Shown: piece by piece, positions 25,738 through 40,700 of the stretch | Layout: each line of letters starts with the position of its first letter | Numbering within the stretch: the stretch's first letter is position 1 | Source: Nostoc sp. UHCC 0702 | GTDB taxonomy: Bacteria > Cyanobacteriota > Cyanobacteriia > Cyanobacteriales > Nostocaceae | Assembly (NCBI GenBank): GCA_017164015.1 | Contig: CP071065.1 | Location: forward strand, 3,635,918-3,699,917 | Direction: 5' to 3' | DNA length: 64,000 nt | The notes under the pieces: model-generated | The model's input: only the letters and a program-made list of their open reading frames with translations | Told to the model about the DNA's origin: nothing | Databases searched by the model: none | Position numbers and translations under genes: made by a program

Positions 25738-28700
25738 TCAAAACTCCACTATTTCGCCATTAATCTCATCTGCTGGTAAATCTGTTGTTGCCCAATCCAT
25801 AACTTCCATGTAGGATGCTATACCAGCTACTGTGGGAAACTCAAACATTTTCTGTACAGATAGGTCAAGTGCAAAAGCTGAGTTGATCCGTGAAATGACT
25901 TGAGTGGCTAGCAGAGAATGTCCCCCAATTTCAAAGAAATTGTCCTTAACGCCAATGGCTTCTAGTCCCAAGACTTCATTCCAGATTTGAAGTAGTTGAG
26001 CTTCGATGGGGGTTCGAGGCGAAACAAAGCCAGTTGAGAGATTTCTGGAAGCTGTATCAGGTGTGGGGAGGGAGCGACGATCTACTTTGCCATTGGGTGT
26101 CAAGGGCAGGGCATTGAGGAGGACAAAAGCTTGGGGCACCATGTAATTGGGTAGCTTTTGAGTGATAAATTCCCGGACTTGCGGCACCAGCTTCTGGACT
26201 AGCTTGCCATGTAGGGGATTGTTAGTGTAGTTAGTCCAGGGTTTAACTGTAACTGCTTCACTATCCCAAAAAGCGATCGCCTGGTGTGCGTCAGATGTTG
26301 GTGTTGAACTATTGCGGCAGAACACCACATCATAGGAACCATCATTACTACTCGCCCACCAACTTACGTCAACGGTGTAGCCTAACTCCTCCCCAAGTTG
26401 CCAAAACTGCTCTGGATTTATCCCGACTTCTGGCTGTTGTGCTAGCATTTGCCGCAGTTGACCGACGGTTTCCACACTCGGAGGATTTTCCAACCATTGC
26501 CAAATCTGTAGTGCTTGCTGCACTCGTTGATTAGGCACAGATCTAATGCCCAACAGTTGTGGCTGCTCTGAAACCAAGTGATTGTGAATTTCTGTCAAGG
26601 AAAGCTGATCTAGTTGCCAGTTTAACCAAGGAACTACCGTCACTTCGGCTTCGCTCAGTACAGGTGTTTGCACAGCAGTACCCAGATGCATAGTAACATC
26701 ATACCGGAATTGGGTTAACTCATTTAGAGAGTAGCCGCGTTTGGGGCGAATTTCTACCCAAGTTATTTGGGGGAAACTTTGTTTGAGGGCGATGAAAAAC
26801 CTGGGGTCAATCACCAGTTCTTCTTCTGCGGCTAGACTTTGGTGTACCAGCTGCTGCCATTGCTCAACAGTTCTAGACTCAGCAGCTTGGGACAACTGCA
26901 CAGCGGCATAGTATGGCTCCAGCAGAGGCAAGCTGCGGACATCCCCTACAAAGATTGTCCCCTGAGTGCCAATTGTTGTCATTGCCCCTTCTAGAACCTG
27001 CAATAGATACTCAACACTGGGGAAATACTGAACTATTGAGTTCAAAATTACAGTGTCGAATTCTGCTTCGGGGATACCTGCAAAGTTATCTGCCATTTGG
27101 TGCAGCAGTTGCACATGTTCTAGACCTTCAACAGTGGCGCATAGCTGCTCAACGTGCTTGATGGCTGTGATCGAATAATCGGTTCCCCAATACTTTTGGC
27201 TACCCTTGGCAATGCGAGATAGTAGTAACCCCGTTCCACAACCAATTTCTATGACTCGCTGCGGTGATACAGTCAGAATGCGACTGACGGTACCGTCAAC
27301 CCACTCCCGCATTTCTTGCTCTGGGATGGGTTGCCTGGTGTAACTACTGTTCCAACCAGCAAGATTGAAGGTCAGGTCATCTGTGGATGCTTTACCATAC
27401 GCTTGTTCATAGAGGGTTTGCCAGTCACTAATGTACTCGCTCTGCCATTGGGCAAACTGCTGAGGTAAGACTTGACTTTTAGCACCTGGGACTAAGTAAG
27501 CCACCAGATTTTTATCTCCAGAACTAACACTTCTGGTGATGACGACACTCTCCTGTACTAAGGGGTGTTGGTTCAAAACAGCTTCAATTTCACCCAGTTC
27601 TATGCGGAAACCGCGAATCTTAACTTGATTGTCGATGCGTCCCAGGTATTCAATGTTGCCATCTGGCAGATAACGTACTAAGTCTCCTGTTTTGTATAAT
27701 TTGGACTTTTGATTTTCGATTTCTGAATTGTCAAAGGGGTTAGGGATAAATTTCTGTTGTGTTAACTCACTTCGGTTGAGGTAGCCTCTTGCCAACCCAG
27801 CACCACCAATGTGCAATTCTCCTGGTACACCTACAGGCACTGGTTGCAGATACTCGTCTAAGATGTAAATTTGCGTGTTGGAAATTGGTCGCCCAATGGG
27901 TATTGTTGTCGCGTCTTCGCTTACTTTCTCCACCAAGTACCAGGAACTAAATGTTGTATTCTCTGTTGGGCCATAAACATGCAGCAGGTGTTGCGGGCCG
28001 CCATTTTTCAAGACTTCTTGCACCCATTTGGGATCTACAGCTTCTCCTCCGAATAGAACATACCGCATTGAATTGAAAGCAGAGGGAACTGCTTGGGCAA
28101 TAGTATTGAACAAGGCAGTCGTTAAGAATAGTACGCTGATCCCTTGGCGTTGAATCAAGGCGGCGAAATCTTTCGGTGACAGAGCCAACTCTTTGCTTAC
28201 CCCTAGTAGCCGCGCTCCAGTAAGTAGCGCTCCCCAAATTTCAAAGGTTGCAGCGTCGAAGGCATAATTTGACGCTTGTGCAATCACATCTGTTGGTTCG
28301 ATGTTGATGTAATTTGTGTTAATTACCAAACGGTTCACTGCTTGGTGAGTGACACTAACTCCTTTGGGTTTGCCTGTTGAACCGCTTGTGTAGATCACAT
28401 AAGCTAGATGATCAGCTCCTACTTCCACCGTGGGGTTTTCCTGGCTTTGGAGAGCGATCGCTTCCCAATCATGACTGTAGCAAACAACACGCCCAATATG
28501 TTGGGGAAGAGTATCGGCTAATTTGTCTGTGGTAACTAGCACCGATATCTCAGCGTCTTCTATAATCGCAGCCAAACGTTCAGTTGGATACTCAGGGTCA
28601 AGTGGCACGTAAGCCCCACCTGCCTTGAGAATCGCTAACAGTCCCACTACCATTTCCACAGAGCGCTTCACACATATGCCCACCAGCACATCGGCTCCCA

Positions 28701-31700
28701 CACCCAAAGACTGCAAGTAGTGTGCCAACTGATTAGCGCGACTATTCAACTCACTATAAGTCAGTTGTTGATTTTCATACACCACTGCCACAGCATCTGG
28801 AGTCCGCTGAACCTGCTCTTCAAATAACTGATGAATACACCTATCGTGGGGATAATCTGCTTGAGTGTTGTTCCACTCCACTAGTAATTGATGCTTCTCA
28901 TCCTGTGTGAGCAAGGGGAGTAATGCCACTGGCTGCTGTGCATTTGCTAGAATTGCCGCCAACAAAGTCTCGAAATGTTGGATCATGCGGGCAATGGTTG
29001 CCCCATCAAATAAATCCTTGTTGTAACAGAAAACACCTTCAAGACCTGACGGTAGCTCCCACAAGTGAACTTCTAAATCAAACCGAACTGAGTCAACCCC
29101 CAAAGGCATATCCTCAACCCTTAAATTAGGCATTTGCCAAGGGGAGGTGGGAGCATTCTGCAAGGCAAACATTACCTGTACCAGTGGGTTGCGATCTAGG
29201 TTGCGTTCCAATTGCAAGTGTTCGACCAACATCTCGAAGGGCAAATCTTGATGGTCATAGGCGTTTTGAGTCACCTGTTGCACCTGGGCCAGTAAGGCTG
29301 CAAATGACTCTTCTGGGGAGACATCGAATCTGAGTGCCAAAGTATTGACAAAAAAGCCAATTAATGATTCTATTTCTGTGCGGTTGCGATTGGCTATGGG
29401 TGAGCCGACCACAAGATCCTTTTGTCCACTGTAGCGAGACATTAACACGACAAAACCTGCTAGCAGCGTCATGTACAGGGTGGTTGCAGACTCTTGACTG
29501 AACTTTTTCAGCTGCTGTGTGAGCAAGCTATTTAGTTGAACTGGCTGTGTACCTCCGCGAAAAGTCTGTACAGCTGGGCGAGAACGGTCTGTGGGTAGTG
29601 CCAATAGAGGTGGCGCTCCTGCTAACTGTTGCATCCAGTAGTTTAACTGACGCTCTAGTATTTGATCAGTCAGCCACTGGCGTTGCCAAATGGTAAAGTC
29701 GGCATACTGCACAGATAACTCTGGTAAATCAACGGAACTACCAGTTAAAGAGCTTTGATAATAGGCTGACAAATCCCGGATAAAAATCCCCAGTGACCAA
29801 CCATCAGCAGCAATGTGGTGAATTGCTACCAGCAGTACGTACTCTTGTGGAGCAACTTGCCAAAGCATGAGTCGCAGCACAGAATCATGAGCGAGATCAA
29901 ATGGTTTGGCTGCTTCTTTTATCGCTAGTTCTTTGACTTGTTTCCAGGGGTCTGACACCTGCTGGAGATCTACCACTGGTAACGTTATGGTCATATTTGG
30001 CACTATTACCTGGACTGGCAAGTTATTCTTGACCTCAAAGCGAGTCCGCAGAACTTCATGGCGTTGCACTATGGACTGAAATGCTTGTTCCAAAGCTTTG
30101 ATGTTGAGATCACCTAGCAGGCCCACGGTGGAACTCATTGTGTAGGCACCGCTTTCTCCTTCGAGCTGATGCACAAACCACAGGCGTTCTTGCGCCCATG
30201 ACAGGGGGATGTCTTGTCTGGAGGAAACAGGAACTATCGCCGGAACTGTCAAACCTGAACTTGTTTGCAGTTGAGCTAAGATTATCTCACTTAATTCGGC
30301 GATCGTTGGTGATTCAAATAGACGACGCAACGGTAACGAAATTCCAAAAGCTTCCTGCAAGCGAGACATTACTTGGGTTGCTAGTAGCGAGTGTCCCCCA
30401 ATTTCAAAGAAATTATCATCAACACCTACAAGCTCTACTTTCAGTACTTGTGCCCAAATTTGGGCCAATTTTGCTTCAACTGGGGTGCGGGGTGCTACGA
30501 AACTGACTTCTCTTGTGCGTGCTGGTACTGGTAGAGCGTGACGGTCTACTTTGCCATTGGGGGTCAGGGGTAGCGACTCCAAGATGACTATTGCACTTGG
30601 TACCATGTAATTTGGTAGCTTGGCTTTCAGGAATTGGCGCAGAACGCTGACTGTGGGTGTACTTCGACTTCGCTCAGTACAAGTCACCTGTGGGTGCGGT
30701 ACGATGTAGGCGACTAAGCGCTGATCCCCAGGAATATCTTCGCGAGCAATCACACAAGATGCTTGCACATCCTCATGTTGACTTAGTAGTGCCTCAATTT
30801 CGCCCAGTTCGATGCGGAAGCCCCGGATTTTCACCTGATTGTCGATGCGCCCTAGGTATTCAATATTGCCATCTGGTAGATAACGTGCTAAATCTCCAGT
30901 CTTATATAATTTTGAATTGTCAAAGGGGTTAAGGATGAATTTCTCTTGTGTCAATTCTCTTCGGTTGAGGTAGCCTCTTGCCAAGGAAGCACCACCAATG
31001 TGCAGTTCTCCTGGTACACCTACAGGTACTGGTTGTAAGTTTTGATCAAGGATATAAACCTGGGTGTTGGAAATTGGACGACCAATGGGAATCAATTGCC
31101 CATGCATCTGCTGCTTGCAATTCCAGAAAGTTGCATCGATACAAGCTTCTGTCGGGCCGTAGAGATTGTACAAATTGACATTTAGCTTACTTAACAAGCC
31201 TTCAACCAGAGCCACTGGCAAGGCTTCACCTCCACAGAAAACTTGTTTGAGGGAGTCACAGGTTTCGATTCCTCCCTGTTCTAAAACCATTTGCAGCAAA
31301 GATGGGACAAATTGAACGGTAGTTACCTGCTGTTGGGCGATTAACCTTAACAGATAAGCACTGTCAGTATGACCTCCTGGTTGAGCCATTAACAACTGTC
31401 CACCCACTAACAGCGGAGCATAGAATTCCCAAACTGAGGCATCAAAGCCAAAAGGCGTTTTTTGCAGTACTTTGTCTTTTTCTGTTAGGGGGAATGTTGC
31501 TTGCATCCAGAACATATGGTTGCAAAGGTTACTGTGAGACAGCATTACCCCCTTGGGTTGACCTGTAGATCCTGATGTATAAATCATGTAAACTAAGTTA
31601 CTAGCTTGCACACCAGTGATAGGATTCTCTTGACTAGACTCACTAATCAAGTGCCAGTCGGTATCTAAGTGGACAACACGCGCTTGATGTTGAGGAAGAG

Positions 31701-34700
31701 ACTCAACTAGATGCTGTTGAGTAAGCAGCACACCAACTTTAGCATCTTCGAGCATGAAGTTTAAACGTTCAGTGGGATACTCAGGGTCAAGGGGCACATA
31801 TGCACCACCCGCCTTGAGAATACCCAACAGTCCCACAATCATTTCTATTGAACGCTCAACACACAACCCTACCAGCACATCAGCTCCCACACCCAAACAG
31901 CGCAAGTAATGAGCTAACTGGTTGGCACGACTATTCAACTCGCCGTAAGTTAGTTGTTGGTCTTCAAAAACAACTGCCACAGCATTGGGTGTACGCTGAA
32001 CCTGCACCTCAAATAACTCATGGATACATTTATCAAAGGGATACTCTACTCGCGTATCATTCCACTCAACTAATAACTGGCGTTTCTCAGATTCCGTCAA
32101 CAAAGGCAATTGGTCAATACTTTGATGTGGATTAGCCACAATTGCCTCAAGTATTGTCTTAAAATGCCCTAGCATCCGGCTAATCGTCTCATCCTCAAAT
32201 CGACTAGTATCATAGCTGACCTTCACCCATAATTGCTCACCAGGGACAGCTACAACCGTCAGGGGATAATTTGTTTGTTCAATGCCCCGAAAATTAGAGA
32301 CCGTCAAACTGCCATTGTCTTCAACATCAGCAGTATCCACCGGATAATTTTCAAACACGACAATGCTCTCAAACACAGACGTACCCCTAGGCACATCACT
32401 CAGCCTTTGAATCTCTGCTAATGGACTATAGGAAAATTGCTCAGATTCTACCTGTTGAATTTGTAAATCCTTCAACAAACCAAGTAAATCAGTATTTTGT
32501 TGAATTTGCACCCGCACAGGCACAGTATTGATAAACAACCCCACCATCGACTCCACACCAAGTAGAGATGGAGGACGACCAGACACCGTTGCACCAAAAA
32601 CCACATCTAATGAACCGCTATAGCGAGACAACAGCAATGCCCAAGTCGCCTGCACCAGATTATTCACCGTCAATTGATGCTGTTTGACAAAATCCACCAC
32701 TAATGCTGTTGCAGATACAGTTAACTGAATCTGTTGAGTAGTATTGCTAGAATCCTGTTGCCTACTTGACAATGGTTTATCCACAGTCAACGGAGTAGGC
32801 GCACTAAAACCAATAAGTTTTTTTCGCCAAAATTCTTTGGCTAAATCTAAATTTTGTTGCTGTAACCAAGCAATATAGTTGCGGTAGCTAATAGTTGGTT
32901 GTAACTCTAAACTTTCCCCATCAGAAATTGCAGTATAAAACTCAAACAAGTCTTTCAAAACCAACGGTAACGACCAACCATCAAGCAATATATGGTGATG
33001 ACACCAAACAAACTCATAAGTATGATTATCCAATTGCAGCAGATATAGCCGTATCAATGGCGCTTGCGACAATTGTAAACCCTGTTGTCGCTGTTGAGTT
33101 AGGAAAGTCTCTAATTGCGCTTGCTGCTCAACACTAGATAACTCTCGCCAATCTACAATCTCGACACTCACTGCTACTTGTCGATACACCACTTGCACAG
33201 GCTGGCTCAAAGACTCCCACTCCATAGCCGTGCGGAAAATGGAATGTCTTGTTACCACCTGTTGCCAAGCAGTTGAAAAAGCTTCTACATTTAGGTTACC
33301 TGTGAAAGTGCAAGTTATCTGCTCAAAATATACCCCCGAATCTGGAGCATACAAACTTTCAAACAGCATCCCTTCTTGCATCGGTGATAAGGGATAAATA
33401 TCCTCAATGTTTTGCCAAGACTTTTTACCCAGTTGTTCAGATAATGCCAGTCTTGCCAAGACTAAATCGAGTTCTGTTTGGTTAAGTAGTATTAATGGGA
33501 AATCTGTTGGCGTATAACCAATATTTTCTGGTTCTAAACAATGAGTAATTACAGTTCGCAACTCACAAATAAATTCAGTAGCCAGATTCTCAATGGTTGT
33601 CTTTTTATGGATATTGCTACTGTATGTCCAATGTATTTCTAGCCGTTCATCATTGATGATCGCATTAATGTCTAGTAGATTAGAACGCTGACCTTCTAAA
33701 CTTTGGCTTTGTCCACTAGACTCACTAGCGGGCGATATCAAAGACGATGTATTCAGAACTTGAGTAAATTGACCCAAATAATTAAAGCTAATCTCTGCTA
33801 CTGGAATTGTCGCTAGTTGAGCAGTTATTTCTGCATCGCAACTGAGATAGCGCAATAACCCGTAGCCAATGCCTTTGTTGGGTATTGCACGTAATTGTTC
33901 TTTGACTGATTTTAAAACATTGCCAAGATTCTCTGTAACTGGCAGTTGTACAAGCACTGGGAAAATCGTTGTAAACCAACCGACGGTGCGTGATATATCT
34001 ACACCATCAATAATGTCTTGGCGCCCATGACCTTCTAAGTTAAATAGCAGAGATTTCGAGTTAGTCCATTTGCTCAAAACCAGTACTAAGGCAGTTAATA
34101 ATACATCGTTTATTTGAGTTTTATAAGCTTTGGGTACATCTTGTAATAGCCAATTAGTTTCGGTGGAGTTTAACTCCACTGAGACTGCATTGGTGGATGC
34201 AACCGTGTTTACTCCATCTGCATAATCTACTGGGATGGAAGTAACAGAAGATTCAGATGCACTCAACCAATAAGCCAGTTCTGATTTGAAGGTATCTGAA
34301 GAAGTTGCATATCCATTTAGTTTTTGCGCCCAATCTTTGAAAGCGGTGGTTTTAGCTGGTAGTTGAATGGCTTGACCACTAATTAGTTGTTCGTACCCTG
34401 TGCTTAGATCTTCTAACAATATCCGCCAAGACACACCATCTACTACTAAGTGGTGAATGATTATCAGTAACCGCGCCTTTTTGTCACTACCTAACCGGAA
34501 TAATGCCACTTGTACCAGATTTGATGATAAGTTCAAACTCGCTTGTAAGTCATTGGCAGTGCTTTCTATAGTCTCTTGTTGCTGACTTTCTGTTAATGTC
34601 GATAAGTCGAAATAGTTGATTGCTTTTATTTGAGTTGGTGCGGCAATTTCAGCAAGCCAATGAGATTCTGTTTGTGTAAACGAAGAGCGCAGAGCATCGT

Positions 34701-37700
34701 GATGAACAAGCAATTGCGCCCAGACTTGCTCTAATATCTCTAGCTTGATGTCCGATGGAACTGAGAGAATAAATGCTTGATTGAAGTGGTGTTTTTCTGG
34801 TAATTCTTGCTCAAAAAACCACTGTTGTATTGGTGTTAGTGGTGAGCTTCCTGTAACTAATCCTTGTTCTATTTCTAGTACTTTTGTTGTGCCTGCTACT
34901 AGTGCTAATTCTGCTATTGTTTGATTGGCAAATAGTTGTTTGAGTGTCAGTTCTATGCCGGCAAGTTTTGCTTTGGCGATGATTTGAATGCTGAGGATGG
35001 AATCTCCTCCGAGTTCAAAGAAGTTGTCATGTATGCCTACTGTTTTTACTCTCAGCACTTGCGCCCAAATTTCTACTAATTTGGTTTCTAAGGAAGTGCG
35101 CGGTGCGACTACATCAACTTCTACTAGAGTGCGTTCTGCTGGTGCTGGTAGGGCGCGACGGTCTATTTTGCCGTTGGGTGTCAGTGGTAAGGACTCCAAG
35201 ATCACTATTGCACTTGGTATCATGTACTCTGGTAGCTTGGTTTTCAGGAAGCTACGCAGTTCTTGATTTGTCGGTGTCTGCTCTTGTTGGGGTACGATGT
35301 AGGCTACTAGGCGCTTAATTGAGGGTATGTCTTCACGAGCTATCACCACTGATGATTGTACATACTCATGTTGACTCAGTGCTGCTTCGATTTCACCGAG
35401 TTCTATGCGGAATCCCCGGATTTTTACTTGGTTATCTCTCCTGCCTAGGTATTCTATGTTGCCATCTGATAAGTAACGTGCCAAGTCCCCTGTTTTATAT
35501 AATTTGGAATTAGGATTTGTGTCAAGCGATTTGTTAAAGGGGTTGGGGATAAATTTCTCAACTGTTAACTCGCTTCGGTTGAGGTAGCCTCTTGCTAACC
35601 CAACGCCTGCAATGTGCAATTCTCCTGGTACACCTACAGGCACTGGTTGTAAGTTTTGGTCTAGGATGTATAAAAGCGTGTTGTCTATTGGGCGACCAAT
35701 ACTTGGTGATATCTGCTGCTGATTAGCAACTACTATCCCAGAAGTTGTGACTACAGTATTCTCTGTTGGCCCATAATTATTCACTACTTCAAATGGCACT
35801 GACACTGATGCATACTGTTGAAGCTTATCCCCTCCAATCAGCATGTAACGTAAAGCTAAATTTTCCCAATTCCATTTTAATGACAATAACTCCTGTGCTA
35901 CTGGTGTTGGCACAAAAGTCACGGTTATCTGCTGTGATATTAACCAGTCTCGTAGATTTACTGGTGAGGTCACTAGTTCAGATTTCACTAAGTAGATACT
36001 TGCTCCTGCTGTCAGGTAAGGCCATAATTCCCATACTGCTGCGTCAAATCCTGTTCCTGCTAGTTGGGTGGCTTTGTCAAAACAAGTTATTTTAAAAGTA
36101 CGCTGATGCCAATTGACTAGGTTTAACAATGCTTCGTAGGCTATCAGCACTCCCTTGGGTTGACCTGTTGAACCGCTGGTGTAAATCACATAAGCATAGT
36201 TACTTGCTTGGACAACAGTGTCAGGATTTTCCTGACTCAATTGACTAATTAACTGCCAGTTGCTATCTAAACAAACTATTTGTGCTGTATGCTTTTGTAA
36301 TTTCTCTACTAGATGCTGTTGGGTGACTAATACTTTTACACTAGCATCTTCTAACATGAATGAGAGGCGTTCAGTCGGATATTCTGGGTCAAGGGGCACA
36401 TAGGCACCACCCGCCTTGAGAATGCCCAACAGTCCCACAAGCATTTCAATGGAGCGTTCTACACATATGCCCACCAGCACATCGGCTCCCACACCCAATG
36501 ACTGCAAGTAATGGGCTAACTGGTTGGCACGAGAATTCAACTCGCCGTAAGTTAGTTGTTGGTTTTCATACACCACTGCCACAGCGTTGGGGTTACGCTG
36601 AACCTGTTCTTCAAATAACTGATGGATACACTTATCCTGGGGATATTCTACTCGTGTATCATTCCACTCTACTAATAACTGGCGTTTCTCTGATGGTGTC
36701 AATAATGGCAATTGGGAAATTTTTTCTTGGGGATTGGTCACTATTGCCTCTAGCAGTGTGACGAAATGATTCGTCATCCGCTCAATTGTACTTGCATCAA
36801 ACAAGTCACTGTTATACTCCCACCCTGCCACTAGTCCTGTGGCTGTATTCTCCATTGTCAAGGTTAAATCAAACCTTGCTGTGGCGGTTTCTATTGGCAA
36901 TAAACTCGCCTCTAATCCGGTCAACTCTACACTAGATATGGGTGCATTCTGCAAGGCAAACATCACCTGGAACAATGGTGTATGACTCAGGTCTCTTTCT
37001 GGCTGCAATGCTTCCACTAACATTTCAAATGGTAAATCTTGATGAGCATATGCATCCATTGCCATTGACCGTATCCGCAACAGTAATTCATTGAAGCTGG
37101 GTTCTCCTGAGAGATCTGTACGCATCACTAATGTGTTGACAAAAAAGCCTATCAACCCTTCTATTTCACTGCGATGGCGGTTGGCGATGGGAGACCCCAC
37201 CAAAATATCTAATTGTCCTGTGTAGCGGTACAGTAATGTGTTGAATCCTGCCAACAGCGTCATGAAGAGAGTACAACCTTGCTGCTGACTGAGTTTTTCC
37301 AATCTATTAGTTAACTCTAAGGACAGTGCAAAATCAATATATGCTCCTGTGAAGCTTTGCACTGCTGGTCTTGGTCTAGTGGGTAATGGCAAGAATGTTG
37401 GTGCGCTTTGCAGTTGCTGTTGCCAGTAATTCAATTGGCTTTGTAGTACTTCCCCTACTAACCAATTTCGCTGCCATATGGCGAAATCTGCATACTGTAT
37501 CGGCAGTGGTGCTAATGGTGAGGGTTGACAATTAGCATAAGCATTGTACAGTGCTGCCAGTTCTTCACCAAAAACACCTATTGACCAGCCATCGCTGACA
37601 ATATGGTGCATACACACGATTAACACGTGTTCTGTTTGTGACAGTACTAGTAATGTTACTCGAACTAAGGCTTCTGTTGCTAAGTCAAATGCTTCAATTG

Positions 37701-40700
37701 CTTGTTGTTGTACTAATTGCTGAGCTGCTATTTCTTGTTCGCTTAAGGCTAAATGTTGTAAGTCAACAATTTTAACTGTCCAATTTGTTGTTGTGTGAAT
37801 GATTTGTGAAGCTTTTCCATCTACTGCGATGAAGTTGGTGCGTAATGCTTCGTGGCGATGAATAATTTCTATTAAACTTTGTTCTATGGCTGCAATATTC
37901 AGATTTCCTTGCAAACGCAAAGCAAAAGGAATATTGTATGAGGCACTGTTCGGCTCTAACTGATCTATAAACCATAGGCGCTGTTGTGCAAATGACAGGG
38001 GTAGTTCTGCATTCTCTGCCCGCCTTAATATCGGTGCTACGGAAAGTTCTTGGTTTTGTTGCTGTAGCTGCTGTATTGATTGCGCTAATTCGGCTACTGT
38101 TGCTTTGGTCAATAAGCTACGCAATGGTAGTTCTACTTTGAAAAGAGTGCGGATGCGGGATACCACTTGCGTTGCTAGTAGCGAGTGTCCCCCAAGTTCA
38201 TAGAAGTTATCATGGATACCTACAAGCTCTACAGAAAGCACTTGTGCCCATATTTGTACCAGGATTTCTTCGCTGGGGCTACGTGGGGCGACATATTTGT
38301 CTATTAGTTCGCTATGTATATCTGGTACTGGTAGGGCACGGCGGTCTATTTTGCCACTAGGAGTTAGTGGTAGGGCTTCCAAGAATACAAAAGCATTTGG
38401 CACCATGTACTCTGGTAGCTTGCCCCTGATCAATTCACGCACTTGCTTAGTCGTGATTGATTTATCATTAGCAACTACATATGCTACTAAGCGTCTATCA
38501 CCTGGAATATCTTCTCTGGCAATAACTACTGCAAGTTCTATTTGCTCGTGGGCGTTGAGCGCTGCCTCAATTTCTCCCAATTCGATGCGGAAGCCGCGAA
38601 TTTTCACCTGATTGTCGATGCGACCTATGTATTCTATATTACCATCCGCTAAATAGCGGGCTAGGTCGCCTGTTTTGTAAAGGCGTTCTGATTTTCCATT
38701 GGAGAACGGGTTAGGGATGAATTTTTCATTGGTACGCTCTGTGTCATTAATATAGCCCATCCCCACGCCGACACCTGCTATACATAGCTCACCAATTACT
38801 CCTACCGGAACAATTTGGAAATTTTGATCTACTATGTATAACTTGACGTTGCTAATCGGCTTGCCTATGGGTATGGCTTTATTTAAGAACTCATTTGATT
38901 GATCAACTAGATAAGCTGAACAAACATCTGCACATTCAGTTGGCCCATAGCTGTTGACTATTTTTGCACTACAATAATCAGAGTTTTGCCAACTTAAAAA
39001 ACTGGCAATGGAAATCGGTTCTCCACCCAGAAATACATATCGCAACGATTGGATTTTGGCAAAATTATCATCGCTAGATGTGAGAGTTGCATAGAAAGTG
39101 CTGGGTGTACAATTTACCCAAGTTACTCGCTGCTTTTCTATCACTTCCAGAATATAATCAGGATCAAATCCTTCGCCAACGAGGTGTAATTTTCCACCGA
39201 TGAGCAAAGGCGCAAATATGTTCTTTTGAGTTAGGTCAAAACTCACAGATGAAATCAGCACTGTGCTGTCAATAAAGGTCAATTGGAAATCTCTAATCAT
39301 CCAATTGACTAAGTTGACAAAACCACGATGATATACACCTGCTCCTTTGGGTTTACCTGTAGAGCCAGATGTGTAGATGGTGTAAACCAGGTTGTCAGAT
39401 GTCGTGTTAGTAATTAAGTTTTTCTGGCTATGGTTGGCGATATCATGCCAGTCGCTATCTAGACAAACCACAGCAGCCTCATGCTTGGGTAAACTTTGCA
39501 CATGCTGCTGTTGCGTTAACAATACCTCAACACCCGAATCCGACAACATATCACTTAAACGCTCAGTCGGATATTCTGGGTCAAGGGGCACATAGGCACC
39601 ACCCGCCTTGAGAATGCCCAACAGTCCCACAAGCATTTCAATGGAGCGTTCTACACATATCCCCACCAGCACATCGGCTCCCACTCCCAAAGACTGCAAG
39701 TAATGAGCCAACTGATTAGCACGACTATTCAACTCGCCGTAAGTCAGTTGTTGGTCTTCATACACCACTGCCACAGCGTTGGGGTCACGCTGAACCTGCT
39801 CTTCAAACAACTGATGGATACACTTATCCTGGGGATATTCTACGCTTGTATCATTCCACTCTACTAGTAACTGCTGTTGCTCAGATTGCGTGAGCATTGG
39901 CAATTGCTCAATACTTTGATGTGGATTAGCCACAATCGCCTCAAGTATTGTCGTAAAATGCCCCAGCATCCGGCTAATCGTCTCATCCTCAAATCGGCTA
40001 GTATCATAGCTGACCTTCACCCACAATTGCTCACCAGGGCCAGCTACAACCGTCAGGGGATAATTCGTGTGTTCAATGCCCCGAAAATTAGAGACCGTCA
40101 AACCGCCATTGTCTTCAACATCAGCAGTATCCAACGGATAATTCTCAAACACAACAATGCTCTCAAACAAAGACGTACCCCTAGGCACATCGCTCAGCCT
40201 TTGAATCTCTGCTAATGGACTATAGGAAAATTGCTCAGATTCTACCTGTTGAATTTGTAAATCCTTCAACAAACCAAGTAAATCAGTACTTTGTTCAATT
40301 TGCACCCGCACAGGCACAGTATTGATAAACAACCCCACCATCGACTCCACACCAAGTAGAGATGGCGGACGACCAGACACCGTTGCACCAAAAACCACAT
40401 CTAATGAACCGCTATAGCGAGACAACAGCAATGCCCAAGTCGCCTGCACCAGATTATTCACTGTTAATTGATGCTGTTTGACAAAATCCACCACTAATGC
40501 TGTTGCAGATACAGTTAACTGAATCTGTTGAGAGCTATAACTAGAATACTCTTCACGTTTTGACAATGGTTTATCCACAGTCAACGGAGTGGGGGCGCTA
40601 AAACCAACGAGTTTTTTTCGCCAAAATTCTTTGGCTAAATCGAGATTTTGTTGCTGTAACCAAGCAATATAGTTGCGGTAGCTAATAGTTGGTTGTAACT

